The notes under the pieces: generated by a model
Told to the model about the DNA's origin: nothing
Database searches by the model: none
The model's input: the letters and a program-made list of their open reading frames with translations, nothing else
Source of the DNA: Apis mellifera
Lineage: Eukaryota > Arthropoda > Insecta > Hymenoptera > Apidae
Assembly (NCBI RefSeq): GCF_003254395.2
Contig: NC_037642.1
Span: 5,203,903-5,267,902 of the forward strand
Length of the DNA: 64,000 nt
Direction: 5' to 3'
Translations under genes and position numbers: made by a program
In this document: positions 25,158 to 37,906 of the stretch, one piece after another
Numbering within the stretch: the first letter of the stretch is position 1
How the letters are laid out: every line of letters starts with the position of its first letter

Positions 25158-27119
25158 GGAAGAAGGTTCGAACATTTGGCCGCGTCGTTTTGCTTTTGTT
25201 GGTCGAGAGAGATGTTTCAAATTTGTTTTTTATTTTTTTTAAATTATCTTATCTTTTCAAGGATACGAATTTTTTTTTAAAACAGTTTGGAAAAGATTAT
25301 TGAGGAAGTTTCGAGGAAGTATTTTGTTATTTAGTTTGCAGGGATAAAATTAAATTTTCAACTTGTTACGCAAATAATTTGATATTTAAAATTGAGCGTA
25401 AGAGGCTTCCTCTTCTCCTTCTTCTTCCTTATAAGTTTTCCTCAAAGAGTCGTTCGCTTCATCTTTTTCATACTTTTATATAACGCGATGCAAAGAAATT
25501 TTGTTACATCTTGTATTATGTATCCGACGTAACTGGGAAAACAATTTAATCGCTTCGAATTCGATATGAGAAACTTCCTTCTTTGAAATCAATTACATAA
25601 ATTTGAATTAATGGCATTAACGCCCAAGTTTCTCGAGTTCATTAGCTTTTAACGCGACACTTTAATTGAGTGAATTAAGCTGAAACCATTTTCATTCGTT
25701 CCTTTAATTGCCCATGTCTAATTCAATTTCCACTATGTTATTCCACTAATAACGCTAAACACTAAATCAATCCAATCTTCGTAATATCTCGTAAACGCAA
25801 TCTCCATTCCTTCGATTATTCGACTTTCGTTGTCGACTTACTCGAGAAATTTGAAATTCTTGAAAGCTAAACTCGAGAATTAAAAATTTCATCGGTTCAA
25901 ACGCTTCTTAGGAAGAGGAAAAAGAAAAATTTATAGAGAATTTTTATCATTTAACGTTTAACACGACGAGGCGCTTATTGTTCCATCGAGTTTCTCGTTA
26001 AGGGAGAGCTGTAAAATTCGAAAGTGGCGCAAATGGAAGCCCCGTTGTCGGTGTTGAAACAGGCAACGAGGGCCTCGAATGGTTGGCGCGCGCGAAGAAT
26101 GAAACGTCGCGAATGCGAAGAAGTAATTCGCCTGGCGCGAGTTTTAAAAACAGACGTTCGCTCTCGCTTGGCGGTAATTGAAGAAGAAACTGAAAGTCTC
26201 GGTCGCGAGTAATGACGGGGGTGCGTGAAAAGAGAATGAAGGAGAAGAGACACGTCCGTTGGAAAAATGGGTATTCGTGCATATGAATAACAGAGGCAGT
26301 GATAAGCAGAAGAGGATGATTAAAGAGAAACGTGTGGCTGTTCTTGGAAGAGCAGGCACTTCGTGGAGAATTTCTTTTTTTCCCTAAACGTCCCTCGCGC
26401 GTTTTTTATTTTATCGACGAAAACGAAAGAAATTTGAACGATGAATTTCGAGAAATGGTAGAAGAAGAAGTTGATCGAATCGAGATTCAATTCCCTGTAT
26501 TAATTTAATTCCTCAAGTATCCTCGAGAGTCGATTAATTTTACAAATAATTCGTTAATCTCCGAAATATCCGATTAATTTCTCATTTGTAAAAATAAAAT
26601 CGTTAACTCGCCAATTAATATAATTCCACGATTATATCTGATGCAATTGATATATTTTTTTCGTTGAACAAGTATTAACTTAAAATCGATGCAAACAAGG
26701 ATGAAAGAAGTGATGGAATTAACATGATTTTTCCCCAAGACAAGATTGTCTCCTCGTTACCTCGTTCGAGCTTTAAAATTTGAAGTAATATCTCCTCGAG
26801 AGAAGTCGACAACCTGTGGGGGACATTACAGTCGTGTCATTTCCAAGAAGGCATTCAGTACTAGGAAAGGAAGGGGAGGAGGGGGTCTGTGAAGAATCCA
26901 CCGGTGCACATGATTCGAAAAGGGAGATCTTGAAGAACGTTGCACAGCGTGTGAGTGCGCGTAAAGTGGCCTTTAAGAACGACACTCGAAAACCTAATAC
27001 CGATACACAGGCTATAAACTTAATAGAGACGAATACACGTGTTCCTTAAACTATTCTATTCTATACTTTCGATGAAAGTAATAATCGGTTCGATCGAAAT
27101 TTTAAACAGCATATATAAA

Positions 27120-27121
<2 letters not shown>
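25158..27121. other. Noncoding stretch
   Basis: No gene is recognised. A GC-richer patch lies at 25970-26230, where opposite-strand frames of 60-94 codons overlap. None has a known domain. The rest is AT-rich spacer. Confidence 0.55.

Positions 27122-27151
<30 letters not shown>
27122..27151. repeat. (TA)15 microsatellite
   Basis: A perfect run of about 15 TA units, the longest TA repeat in the window and likely polymorphic. Confidence 0.95.
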
Positions 27152-27154
<3 letters not shown>

Positions 27155-28423
27155 CCAATATTTTTTCTTCTTAATTAACTTTTAAATTGTACAAGGAATA
27201 ATGAATCCTTGAAAAAAGGATTTGTTAAATATGTATTATAGAGTAAGTGTAAGTTGTTTGTATCAAAATTTAATCAATTTTTTCTTTCTTATCCTATTTT
27301 TTTTTAAAAATCAATCTTTCAAAAATGTTCCATGAATACATGTATGATATATTTTACATTATTCGAGATATCAAGTATAATTTTCACCATGAAACACCGA
27401 TATCTATTACATATAGCAGTAGGCTCCTAAATACATTGTTCATTTCAATTAATGTCTCGAATTCTATATAGCTCTAATCCAGCGTATTGTTCGATCGTTG
27501 TACACTACAGATTGTCGATAAATGATGGATCGATGTAATACGATGCCACGACAGGCATATCTGTGAACGACGGATCAAGCAGAATTACCTCAGACACACA
27601 CCGGTGTGCTAATTAATTACCTCAGTCGAATCACGTATCTCGAGAGATAAGAAGCACACCCTCTTTCCAAATATTTATCAATTCTTGATAAAATCGATCA
27701 ATCTTACGCATGATGATTCTCGATCCTCTTCAACTATTCTCAAACTTTCGCCCTTCTCCTTTCAAAACTCTCTCCACTCGAAACCCATTCATCGGTTTGC
27801 CCAAAGCAAAAATCGAATCGATCGAGCGCCTTGCAAGTCATCATCCTCCTTTCCTTTAAAGGAGGAAGAGGAGGAGGAGGAACGAATCGAATCTTGGAAA
27901 TTCTACAATGGATAAACTCGAATGGTCACGATATCTGTATTCGAGAAATATGCACGTTTCTTCTCAACATCCTCCCGTTAGTCACGTGCGGGTCAAAGTG
28001 GCGCTCGAAATTTCAGTGTTATCAAAACTTGCGAATGCAAGTAAAACGTAAGAGTCTTATCTTCGAGAAGTAACAGCTCAACAGCACTTGAGGGGTATCC
28101 AACTCTTTTACCCTCTTGCGTAATCTACGCGCCTCTTCTCCTCCTCCAAGGGAGAGGAGAGGGAAAGGAGGGGGAGGGAGGTCTTGCTTTTTCTCTTCCT
28201 CGTTCCCTCCCCTCTCCCCCTTCTGGCTCGAGTGCACTCCACTACGGGGTTATCTTTCACCCCACCTAAGGATTTACACGTGTTGCACGCGGTTGCACGA
28301 GATGTTTGTGTGCTTTTTATCTTGGATCGTTGGAGCGTGATGTCGCTCGTATCTCAAGTTGTTGTATAGTTGTATGTAGTTGGAAACATTAGAATTTTCG
28401 TGAATTTTCGTTGATGATTCTAA
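27152..28423. other. Noncoding stretch with G/A-rich tract at 28140-28185
   Basis: No gene is recognised. AT-rich DNA gives way at about 27830 to purine-rich sequence: GGA repeats at 27861-27882 and a G-rich tract at 28150-28185, followed by a pyrimidine tract to 28225. Short frames here are compositional. Confidence 0.55.
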
Positions 28424-28443
28424 TTTTTTTTTTTTTTTTTTTT
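28424..28443. repeat. T20 homopolymer
   Basis: An uninterrupted run of 20 T. No flanking target duplication was seen, so it is not clearly a retroposon tail. Confidence 0.93.
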
Positions 28444-28996
28444 GTATACGAATATGGGACGATCGTTTTGATTTTTGTAAGGAAAAATATTTTTAAAAAA
28501 CGGACGAGAATATTCTCTCGAGATCTAATTTTCAATCAGATCTATGTGAGATTATAAATTAATTATACTAAATATTAGATGGGTAAAGGAGAATTAATTT
28601 ACGAGAAATTAATTATTAATTGAAGTTGGATAATTAATCGTGTAAAAAAATTTATAAAGGAAGATTCTAAAGTTATTTTCTAAAAAAAAATATATCGAAT
28701 TAAACTTCTTACAAACGAAAGTTGGAAAGTTTAGAACAAGTTTATAAATCGTAAATATAACAAATCGATACAAATCTTTTCCCTCTTCCTTCCGGAACAA
28801 TACCAATTCTCACCATTTATTTTCTTATCACGATATCCTCACGTTTCTCGAAAATAAAAAGAAGAAGAAGAAAAAAAAGTCTCACAATTTCTTAGATAAA
28901 ATTCCGAGAGTTATAATTTATAAACTCGCCTTGCCTCTCCAACGCGGTATCAAGCGGAGAAAGGATCCCGACGTAGCGATAACTGGCCGCGGTCAA
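28444..28996. other. AT-rich noncoding stretch
   Basis: Nothing is recognised. It is AT-rich throughout, apart from the last 60 bases leading into the CTC repeat. Confidence 0.6.
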
Positions 28997-29026
28997 CTCC
29001 TCCTCCTCCTCCTCCTCCTCCTCCTC
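28997..29026. repeat. (CTC)10 trinucleotide repeat
   Basis: About ten perfect CTC units. The minus-strand frame reads poly-Gly across it. Confidence 0.95.
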
Positions 29027-30589
29027 TTCCCTTCTTTTTCTCTCCCCCGAAGGATTCTCGCATAAATTCGCATGATATTACCAAAGGTGCACGCTTCCAC
29101 GCGGAATTGCGTTCATTGAATTTTACGTAATTCCTCCTCGCGATGGTGGCCGCCAAGAACGATCTCGGAATTGAATTTCCGCCGCGATGGAATAATAGCG
29201 GTGCGCGTGGCTTTGACCGCCCTTCAATTGCAATGGGAACTGGCGACTCGTATGACGCCCGTAAACGAGTTGCGTCCGTTCCGCTTGAAACAGGAACGGA
29301 TCAACAGAGGAGAGAGGGAGGGAGGGAGGGGAAAAAAGCTGGAAGAGAGGAGTGGAACGAGGCAAATGAAAATTTGCGGCTGGAAAATCATTGAAGGAAG
29401 CGATCCTCCTGAATTTATTCGTAATTCGTTTGAAAATTAATTATGTAAGGAAAGAGTTAGTAGCTTTCTTTCTTCCAAGGATATTTTTGCCATATCTGTG
29501 GCTTCAATTGGCTTAATTCGTGAATCGAAATTATACAGTATAATTTAATTTTCCATCGGGGTTGGACTCGAAGCGTTATGATTCTCAATTGTTCTATTTG
29601 ACGACGTCGAGTTGGTTTTTTTTTTTTTGGAATTTTGATATCCAGTTTGTGAGTGAATTGGATTGAATTTGGATCGTATTCTGTCTGTAGAATATCTTTG
29701 ATATGTATATCCAAGTTTTCTTTCTTCAAGGATCATCTTGAAAGGGAATGTATCTTTACAAATTTTCGATTTTTATTCAGAATTAAAAAACTTCTCGATC
29801 ACGATGGAGAATTATTTTAATTAAAAAAGTTGAAAAAAAAACAATTAATTTCTCATCGACTCGATATTTCGTTTCTTTCCTTTGTTGACTCGCAATTACG
29901 ACTGATTTTGAACAAGTAACGTTGTAAGTAAAAATTTTTAGATATTATTTCCCATGAAATATTGAAAACGTTTTCCTTTCCAGCGGAAAAAGAAATATCG
30001 CTTTTAATATTCTCTTTTATATTCCTTATCATACCTCTTTTACGGACCAACGTCAACTACACGTTTCCTTTCCCAGCTTTATTTCAGTAAACCATGAATA
30101 TTCACGGTTCGCCGAATACAGTGTTTATCGCGAAGAAATCCAATTATCACGATCAATACTCCTACCAACGCAATATCGATCCCCTTCCTAACAAATCTAC
30201 AATAAAATCCAGCAAAATCTAACAAAGTTGTCATTCAAAATCCGTTCGAAGAAAGAAACGTTCGAATCTTAGAAACTTGAGGAGGATCCAAATCCTTATC
30301 TCGTCATTATATTTGTATATTTTGCTCCATTTCCGTATCGAGAAACAAGCCGCCGACCCAAGATCCACCGATATTCCGTCCCCTTTGGATGTTATTTTTC
30401 GCCCGGCGTATGTTAAATAGGGAAACACCCGTGTCTCGTTTCTCACGCCACTCCCCCACAGTTTTTCGTGGCTTGAAAAGCTTCCGGGAGGCCTCTCCCT
30501 TCCCCTCTGTTTCTCAGAGAATGCCGTTCTTCCGGGAACATCCTTTGAAAATCCTCTTCTCGAAAGGTCCCCGTGGATTTTTATCGCGC
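29027..30589. other. Noncoding stretch
   Basis: No gene is recognised. A GC-richer patch at 29130-29340 carries a G-quadruplex motif (listed separately). It is followed by AT-rich spacer with short frames of up to 90 codons that match nothing. Confidence 0.55.
29316..29331 (+). other. Canonical G-quadruplex motif
   Basis: Four G-runs of at least three, separated by single A (GGGAGGGAGGGAGGGG). Single-nucleotide loops make this a strong G4-forming pattern on the plus strand. No adjacent gene is visible, so no role is assigned. Confidence 0.8.
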
Positions 30590-30607
30590 GAGAGAGAGAG
30601 AGAGAGA
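30590..30607. repeat. (GA)9 microsatellite
   Basis: Nine perfect GA units following a TTATCGC string. Confidence 0.93.
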
Positions 30608-31457
30608 TCCTGTTACAGATCGGCTATTTTTTCCTTTTTTTTTTTTTTTATACTTAATACGGCTCTTATCTCTCGACTAAAATTCGAAAGAATAAGATTT
30701 CTGCAGCTATGAATCGCGTTGAAAACTTGGAGCCTCGTCGAAGAGTTTAAGCCAAGCTTGTCTTCCAAAGGGATTATCCGATCGTTGAGATAATTTTAAC
30801 TTTGACCATGGCAACGCTCATGTTGTAATTATATTTTGATACTGTCTCTACGTATATACGTCGTTTTTAATATTATTAGATGGAATATATTTCTATGATT
30901 ACTTTCTTTACTTGGAAAATAGAAAAATGGAATGGAGAAATTGTTGTAAATTACGTTGAACGACTTTCAAAATTCTTCACTCGTTGTTATTGACAATTCT
31001 GTTGTCTTATTAACAACTTTTCATCTTTCTCCTCGTTTCTTTGAAAAATATACATCAATCGATTCGTTTACCTCGATTAATCATTTAATAAGAATTAAAT
31101 TTTTAAAAAAAGAAGAAAAAGAACAAGAAAGGGAAATAAATTGCATAAACATATGCGTTAAAAAAATACAATCTCGAAGAGGGTTTCGAATAAATATTCA
31201 AAAAATAAAATTATCGTTTCCACGTGGTAGTTGAATATCAGGAAGGAGAGAAAATCCGGAGCTAAAAAAGGAATATTAATTTCAGGTTTTGGTTGATGCA
31301 CGGCGGGAAAAATAAGAGGCGAGCACGAGGATGGATCTTGTTAAGCGAGAGGATTTATAGAAGGCCACCCCGTGGCCGATGAAACGTTTTGACAATAATC
31401 GTCACGCGGCATCTTATTATGGCGATAATATCAATCGTCCCCCGCTATTCTTACCTG
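30608..31457. other. Noncoding stretch
   Basis: Nothing is recognised. It is AT-rich with a T-run near 30636-30649. A 92-codon frame (30956-31234) is Lys/Ile-rich and resembles no known protein. Confidence 0.55.
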
Positions 31458-31479
31458 CTCCTCCTCCTCCTCCTCCTCT
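31458..31479. repeat. (CTC)n trinucleotide repeat
   Basis: About seven CTC units; a plus-strand frame reads it as poly-Pro, which is a repeat artefact. Confidence 0.92.
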
Positions 31480-32713
31480 TTCCCTTTCTCGCTTGAGCGA
31501 ACGTTATCTGATTAAAAGCGACGATACCGTAACTGTTTATTCCACGCGAGGACCTCTGACCACTCGCAACACCGAATGTAAACAGCGAAATTTGCTCGAC
31601 ATCTTTATGCGTCCATTCGAGCAGAATTGGAAGGAAATGTTTCTTGACGTAACAAGAGGAGATTTTAATGATATCGGTGGATATTTAATAGTACGGAATA
31701 TTTGGAAATTCTAAGAATCGGATGGAATTTTTAGATAACTCTTTAGACAGTTTCTAGTCTGAATTTTTATACCCTGTGAGAAAGTGTATAATGTAAAGTA
31801 TTATTATAATCGATCAAGCATATAAAAGCTACTTTTTCAAATGCTTTAATGCTACTGCAACTCGATGTAGTACAGAATAAAATCAAATATCTTTATGATA
31901 TACAAAATCATCTTATACCTAAATTATCATTTGCAAAATCAATTAAATAACCATCCATTCAGATTTTTATCGACTCAAACAAAAGTCTCCAAAATCGAGA
32001 TGCAATAACATTCTATTCGAATTCTTTAATTTTCCACGAGTTCTTAATCCCGATCAATTTTCAATCGAATTACGTTCTCACAATGTATTGCTACTTTTTC
32101 AGTATCCATTCTCGAATCGCGGAAACAAACGCGAATTTCCCGGACACCAAAGTCCTGGAAAGGAACGACTCGATGGCATCTCCAGGAGGGCAGCGTTCCC
32201 GGGGATTATCTCCTCGGCCAAGGGTACTCTCTCACGCGTCACGGTTTCCATTCACCCTGATCTTCGCCTGATTGCGGGACCTCGGAAAAATTAGCCGGAT
32301 CGGTTGGAAACGGTGGCTCTCATCCTCTTACCGGGGGATTTGTTCCACTTATTTCATCCTTAAACCGGATTGCCTCGTATCCGATATTTATAAATCTCGG
32401 ATCGGGAAATCTGGCCGTTTGTTTCAAGGAAATTTTTTTTTAAAGAGGAGGAGGAGAATTTTTGTTCATTCTCGTTGAAAAGGATCGATGTTGGCGTAAT
32501 ATCGTTTCCATTGAATGGAACGAATTTAAGGAGAAAGAGAAGGGGGATTGTTTGGGATTCGTGACGCAATATCATGCAAGATCATCGATAAGAATTTTCT
32601 TGGAACATCTCACTTTATCGTCATCGTATTTCTAAAAGAATAATACTACCTTCCTCCTGTCTGTGTTTAAAAGAATCCCTTTCTAGGAAATGGATGACGA
32701 GAAATTAGCGAAA
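31480..32713. other. Noncoding stretch
   Basis: No gene is recognised. A 111-codon frame (31379-31714) spans the CTC repeat and has no known domain. A GC-richer patch lies at 32100-32360. Confidence 0.5.
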
Positions 32714-33225
32714 GTGATTGTATTATTTCACAAAATTTTTATCAATTTTATCAACAAAAAAATTGTTATTTCGCAAGAATTTGAATTTCTATTCTACATC
32801 AAGAATTAAAGTAAGTACACAAGTATTTTTAATTCTTTAATAGACTACTATCTGAATAGCTAGGAATTCCATCTGAGAGAAGAGTTCATTGTATTATTTC
32901 ACAAAACTTTTATCAACAAAAAAGTAGTTATTTTGCAAGAACGAATTGAATTTCTATTCTACATCAAGAATTAAAGTAAGTGCACAAGTATTTTTAATTC
33001 TTTAATAGGCTACTATCTGAATAGCTAAGAATTCCATCTAAGAGAAGAGTTCATTGTATTATTTCACAAAACTTTTATCAACAAAAAAGTACTTATTTCG
33101 CAAAAATTTGAATTTCTGTTACACCAAGAATTAAATCCTTGGAAAGTAAGCGCACAAATATTTTTAATTCTTTAATAGACTACTATCTGAATAGTTAGGA
33201 ATTCCATCTGAGAGAAGAGTTCATT
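32714..33225. repeat. Tandem array, ~168-bp unit, 3 copies
   Basis: Three copies share ATTGTATTATTTCACAAAA starting at 32717, 32888 and 33053 (periods 171 and 165) and end at a common AGAGAAGAGTTCATT. Copy 3 has an insertion of about 10 bp near 33135-33144. Each copy contains a GTAAG(T/C) string (32811, 32976, 33146) and a pyrimidine tract ending in AATAG (to 32843, 33008, 33178), so the units mimic splice sites. There is no shared open frame. Confidence 0.93.
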
Positions 33226-35960
33226 TGTTAAAAGGATGATTCGCCGGCTGAATAAATCTCACGATTTAGAATTTCATCACATAATCCGTACAGGAATTCC
33301 ATTTCCACGCCGATTCCCTCTTACGATTCATCATCTTGACCTTCGCTACGACGAAATTAACCGGATTGTTTCTAAACGACACCGTATATATATATATATA
33401 TATCCTCTTACGGGATTTCTGTCTCTCCTCTCTCTCTTCCCCTCCTTTTCTTCTTCGATTCGCAAAGACTTAAGCCGCAAAGTATGCACGGAGATTATGT
33501 TGCATATTCGCAACGAGGGTCAACACGACATTACAGCATTTCCTGATTACAGTCTTGGCCGACATTTATTATGCAATCGAGTGATGCAATTTGTTTGAAA
33601 AATGAGAAGGCGCTGCATACGTAATTGCTTGATCGATTGGGTTAATTGGATGATTTATAAGATATTACAAGAAACGTCGGAATTTTAATGTTTCAACATT
33701 TCATGGTTTTCAGAATTTTAATAATTTATTTAAAATACGTAAGTGGAACACCTTTGCTCCATCGTATTCATACGTGTATGCGTGTTCGTATTATCGATTT
33801 TGTGACATGTTTCAATATTTCATTCATCACTTTATTCAGAGGTGGAAGGTATTTTAGAAGCAACGAATGTGATATGCCTGTTGTAAAGAGAGGATAAATT
33901 GGTTCGTGTAATAATTTTAAATAACCAAAGTTATTAAAAAAGAATTATAACCGATGTATATCGATAAATACCTTTCGATTTATAATATAAAATAAATTTT
34001 ACTTTGTAACGCAAAAATAATCTCACGGTTTTTAAATTGAAAATCTTAAATAAAATAATCAACCGTGATAAAATAAGAATAGAAATTAATTAAATCGTCG
34101 CTGTCAAATAAAATAAAAACAACAAATAACAATTTCTACGAAAATACATCCTTTAACAAATAAAATTGCACGTTTAAATCGACATCGTAATTGAAAACTC
34201 GATCTTAATGAAAAAACGATACAACTTTTAGATACATATTTATAAAATATCTCCTCTTTACCATCCCCACCCTCCTCGACAACACAATTTAACTTCGTTA
34301 ATCCATACACATCTCTCGATGAAGATTACCAAGAGATTGGCGAAGCGAGACGGATCGTATTCGAGCAAACAACTCGATTCTGTTGCTAAACTTCTCTATA
34401 AAAGAGCCTGTCAAACAGCTTCTCTTTCCCTCGTTCTTCGATCCTTTGTATCGAATCCCGTTTATCGCGTACGGAACGAAATTCACGAAGAACAATTGTC
34501 TCCTTGCGCATCGATTCCACATAATCGCCACCGATCTTACTCGTTTAACAACAAAACGTGGCAAACATCTCGTCCGCTTTGATGACGAACAAAGGGAAGA
34601 TTAGAAGAGAATGGACACCGACTTTCGAGGAACGTTTAAAAGTCTTTATGAAAATATTCCATCCTTCCTCTTTCATACCAAGTTTGCCAATAAACTCAAG
34701 AAAATGTGTACAAATTTCTTACAACGCTGGCATAGAGACACTGTCAATTTTTCTGTATCGATATCCTTCTCTTCAAAATCAATCCTCCCTCCAATCTTTC
34801 TCCAAAAAAGAAGAAGAGAAGCTGGTAGGACAGGCTCGTTAAAGGGAAAACGAAAACTGGGAAACAAAGGATAGAATTACTTTCTTTCTTTCTTTCTTCA
34901 AAGTCGCGTCAAAGGCACAAAGGGAGGATTCGAGGCGTGCGTGCGTACACGCATACACGCGGACAAGTGGTCCGGAGGATCCTTAGAAAAAAAAAAAAAG
35001 AAAAGGAGGCGAAGACAAAAAGAGGAAAGAAAGTGGAACACAATGGAAGGAGGAAAGAGTGGACCTCTTTAAAAAAACCGGGCGCAGAGAGAGGAGGAGG
35101 AAGGGTCGGAGAGGAGACGGAGAAAAATCAAGCAACAAAGAAACGCCGGCAGCGGTGAATATTGCATTCGCGTCGTCGTCCTCGTTGTCCATGAATGCTG
35201 CATCCCCGGCTCTTATATTTGCGCGCGCAATATGCACGCGCGTTTCCAGGATGCCTGTGCATTTTTTATGGAGGGATGGATCGAAGCTGCCGAGGGAGCA
35301 GGAATTTCGATACGTGGAATGGCGCCGTTTGTTTAGATTCAGTTAGCACCGAGATGGAAATGGGAGAGAGTTTTGAAAAAGAGTTTTTGTTTCCTTTCTT
35401 TCTTTTTTCGGTTTTGACGAATCGTGGAGAAGAGGGAGGATCTGCGGATAGGATTATTCGGTTTTAAGATAAGCGAGAAACGCTTTTTGGTTTTATTTGC
35501 GAAGATATATCCATTGAAATTGGAACGTGACTGGAATGCGAGTGGAACGTAGTGGTATTCGAATTACCGGAGAATCGACGGTAAAGAGAAGCGAAAGAAA
35601 CGTTGGATGATCGTGTAAAAGGTAAAAAGTATATATAACTGCACGATTAAGAATTCAATTGCTTCTCTCTTGAAGAAATGAATTTATATCCAGGCTCTTT
35701 CTCTTACGATACTCGAGGCTTAAAGATACAATTCCTTCGATGATAATTTGAGAAAAAGAAGTATGGAATAATTTCAACGAAGCGAAAGTGAAGGACATGC
35801 TACAAAGATTTCCCTCCCCCTTCCTTCTCACCAATCACGGAGATTGACGGAGAAATAAATATTCGAGGAATTTTTCGTCTTTTCGTCATAACAAGTTTTC
35901 GAGCCGCCTCGTCGCGAGGAGGATAAAGAGAAAGTGTCGGAAATTGAATGAAACGGGAAG
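33226..35960. other. Noncoding stretch
   Basis: No gene is recognised. It includes (TA)n at 33384-33403, (CTTT)n at 34880-34898, an A-run near 34988-35000 and a long purine-rich tract at 34980-35140. A CpG-rich alternating tract lies at 35219-35243. Frames of 60-120 codons (for example 33236-33598) are compositional and unrecognised. Confidence 0.55.
33384..33403. repeat. (TA)n microsatellite
   Basis: About ten TA units following ACACCG. Confidence 0.92.
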
Positions 35961-35985
35961 GGAGGAGGAGGAGGAGGAGGAGGAG
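35961..35985. repeat. (GGA)8 trinucleotide repeat
   Basis: About eight perfect GGA units on the plus strand. Confidence 0.94.
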
Positions 35986-37888
35986 ATCTCGAAGCGTCAC
36001 GGTAACCTTCATCGACAGACTCTCCTCAGACGCAATTAGTTCAATCGGGCGTTCCCTTTCGCGGTCCCTATCGATTTTCTCTTCTCAGAGGTTCGACCCG
36101 GAGTGGCAAAAACGAACGGAGGAAAGGTCAATCGTCCGTAATCTTCTTCAGAGAGGAAAAAGAAGGAAAAAGAAATAGCGTACTTTTGCACGCCGACAGA
36201 GAAACGACATTTCACCTTCGCGTGGAGAAACGAATTAAAAGGAAGGAGGGAGGAATAAGAAGATGAAGAGGAAAAAAAAAAGGAGAAAAAGGCGCGTGGT
36301 AGGTCCGAGAGGATCTCTCGAGGTAATTAATTGCACCGTCGGTATCAAGATAATAGTTACTAATTAACTCCGACCGAGGCCATCGTTAATTCGATCGATT
36401 CGAAAGCTTCTTCCCTCGGCGTCCCTCGACCGTGGAAAACCGTGAAACGGAAGAAGAGAGGCCTTTTTGCTCGATAACCGCGGGGATTATGCAGCTGTTG
36501 CTCGCAATTTTTCTCTGGAGGCGTTGCCAGATGTCGATGCACCTATCTGCCCAACAATTGAATAACTCGCGAATGTAACAGACATTTTCTCAAAATGACA
36601 GAGCGCGATCCAATCCTCTCACTTGTCCGATTTTAACAGATTTATCGATCGATATTCGAAACACATCCCTCTTTCTCACGAATTAAAACGTATATTCTCG
36701 AGTTAAAAACCCAATATCGAAATTAATTAATCAATTAATCATCTGCTGCCACGAAAACTAAATAATTATCGTGACCTATTAATCCATTGGATGCAATAAT
36801 ATTTCCGGAGGCGATAAAGTTCGCACTCACGCGTTATTCATCCTTCTTTCCTTTCTCTCTCTTTCCCCTCGAGAGAGAAGGCGTTGAAATTCCGGCCTCG
36901 TCCTTTAAAAGTCGACGATAACGAAGAGAGCGCGTTGGTTCCCCTCCCCCTTTTCAGAGGAGGCGCGCGCTCCTTTCGAAAGGGGGACTTACCTGAAACA
37001 GATAAAAAAGGTATACGTTAGAGGGCGACGAGGTTTTTTTTAATTGGGACCACGTCATTTATTGCGAGGAGGGGGAGGATTCCAGAGGTGGATTCTTTTG
37101 TGGCGCGTCAAAAGGGGGAGATTTTTCTGAAGGCCTCGTCGCGATAAATGACGGATGCACAATGCCGCCACCGCACGACACCACGGAAGTGGACACTCTC
37201 TCCCTACTTCCGCCCGCCTCGACGGATAAAACGGTTTTCCCTCCTCCGAGGGAAGAGGGATTTCTCTCCCCGGAAATTGGGGATATTTAACCTCCTCCTT
37301 CTGGGAGAAGAAGAATAGTTTTGCTCGAAGAATGATATATATGTATATATAAGTTGTCTGATATTGATATCTTAGTTTATTATTCTTAGCAAAAGAGATT
37401 TTTGGTGTTGTTTCTTCAAATTAAATATAAGAAATGTAATATAGATAAATATAATAATTCGATTATTATATAACGAGTGGAAATTTATCTCTTAAAAATA
37501 AACAAGAAAAGAGAAAGTTTTATAGAAACTTTAGATAGATCAAGAATATTTAAGGATCAATTTAATATCGACGAATTAATAGGAGGAATGTATTCTCGCG
37601 TACGCGTATACGTACATAAGAAAGAAATTAATCTTGGTAAGAGAGTGAAACACTGGAGGAAGGGACAAGTTTTAATAAAACGGGATCCCTTCCCTCGATC
37701 GGTCGCATCGATTTAATGGTCGAACGCTTCCAACGATCCTGAAGCAATATTTTTTCGGTCCACGATTCGCGACGATCGTGTCTTCGTGATACGGTTTTAA
37801 GGGACGACTAAAGAAAATATTGGCCACGCTTCCATGAATTGAAAAAGAAAGAAAAAAAGGAAAAAGCGTGGCGAAACAATCAAACAGC
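35986..37888. other. Noncoding stretch
   Basis: No gene is recognised. Purine-rich sequence lies at 36100-36310. A moderately GC-rich patch lies at 36880-37280, with many GGGGGA/CCTCC strings. Frames do not exceed 80 codons. Confidence 0.55.
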
Positions 37889-37906
37889 AAAAAAAAAAAA
37901 AAAAAA
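37889..37906. repeat. A18 homopolymer
   Basis: An 18-nt A-run in a purine-rich segment. No retroposon structure is visible around it. Confidence 0.92.

Noticed and set aside
28424..28443. T20 run as tail of a retroposon
   Set aside because: No target-site duplication or body of a SINE or LINE is visible; the same holds for T20 at 43627 and A18 at 37889.
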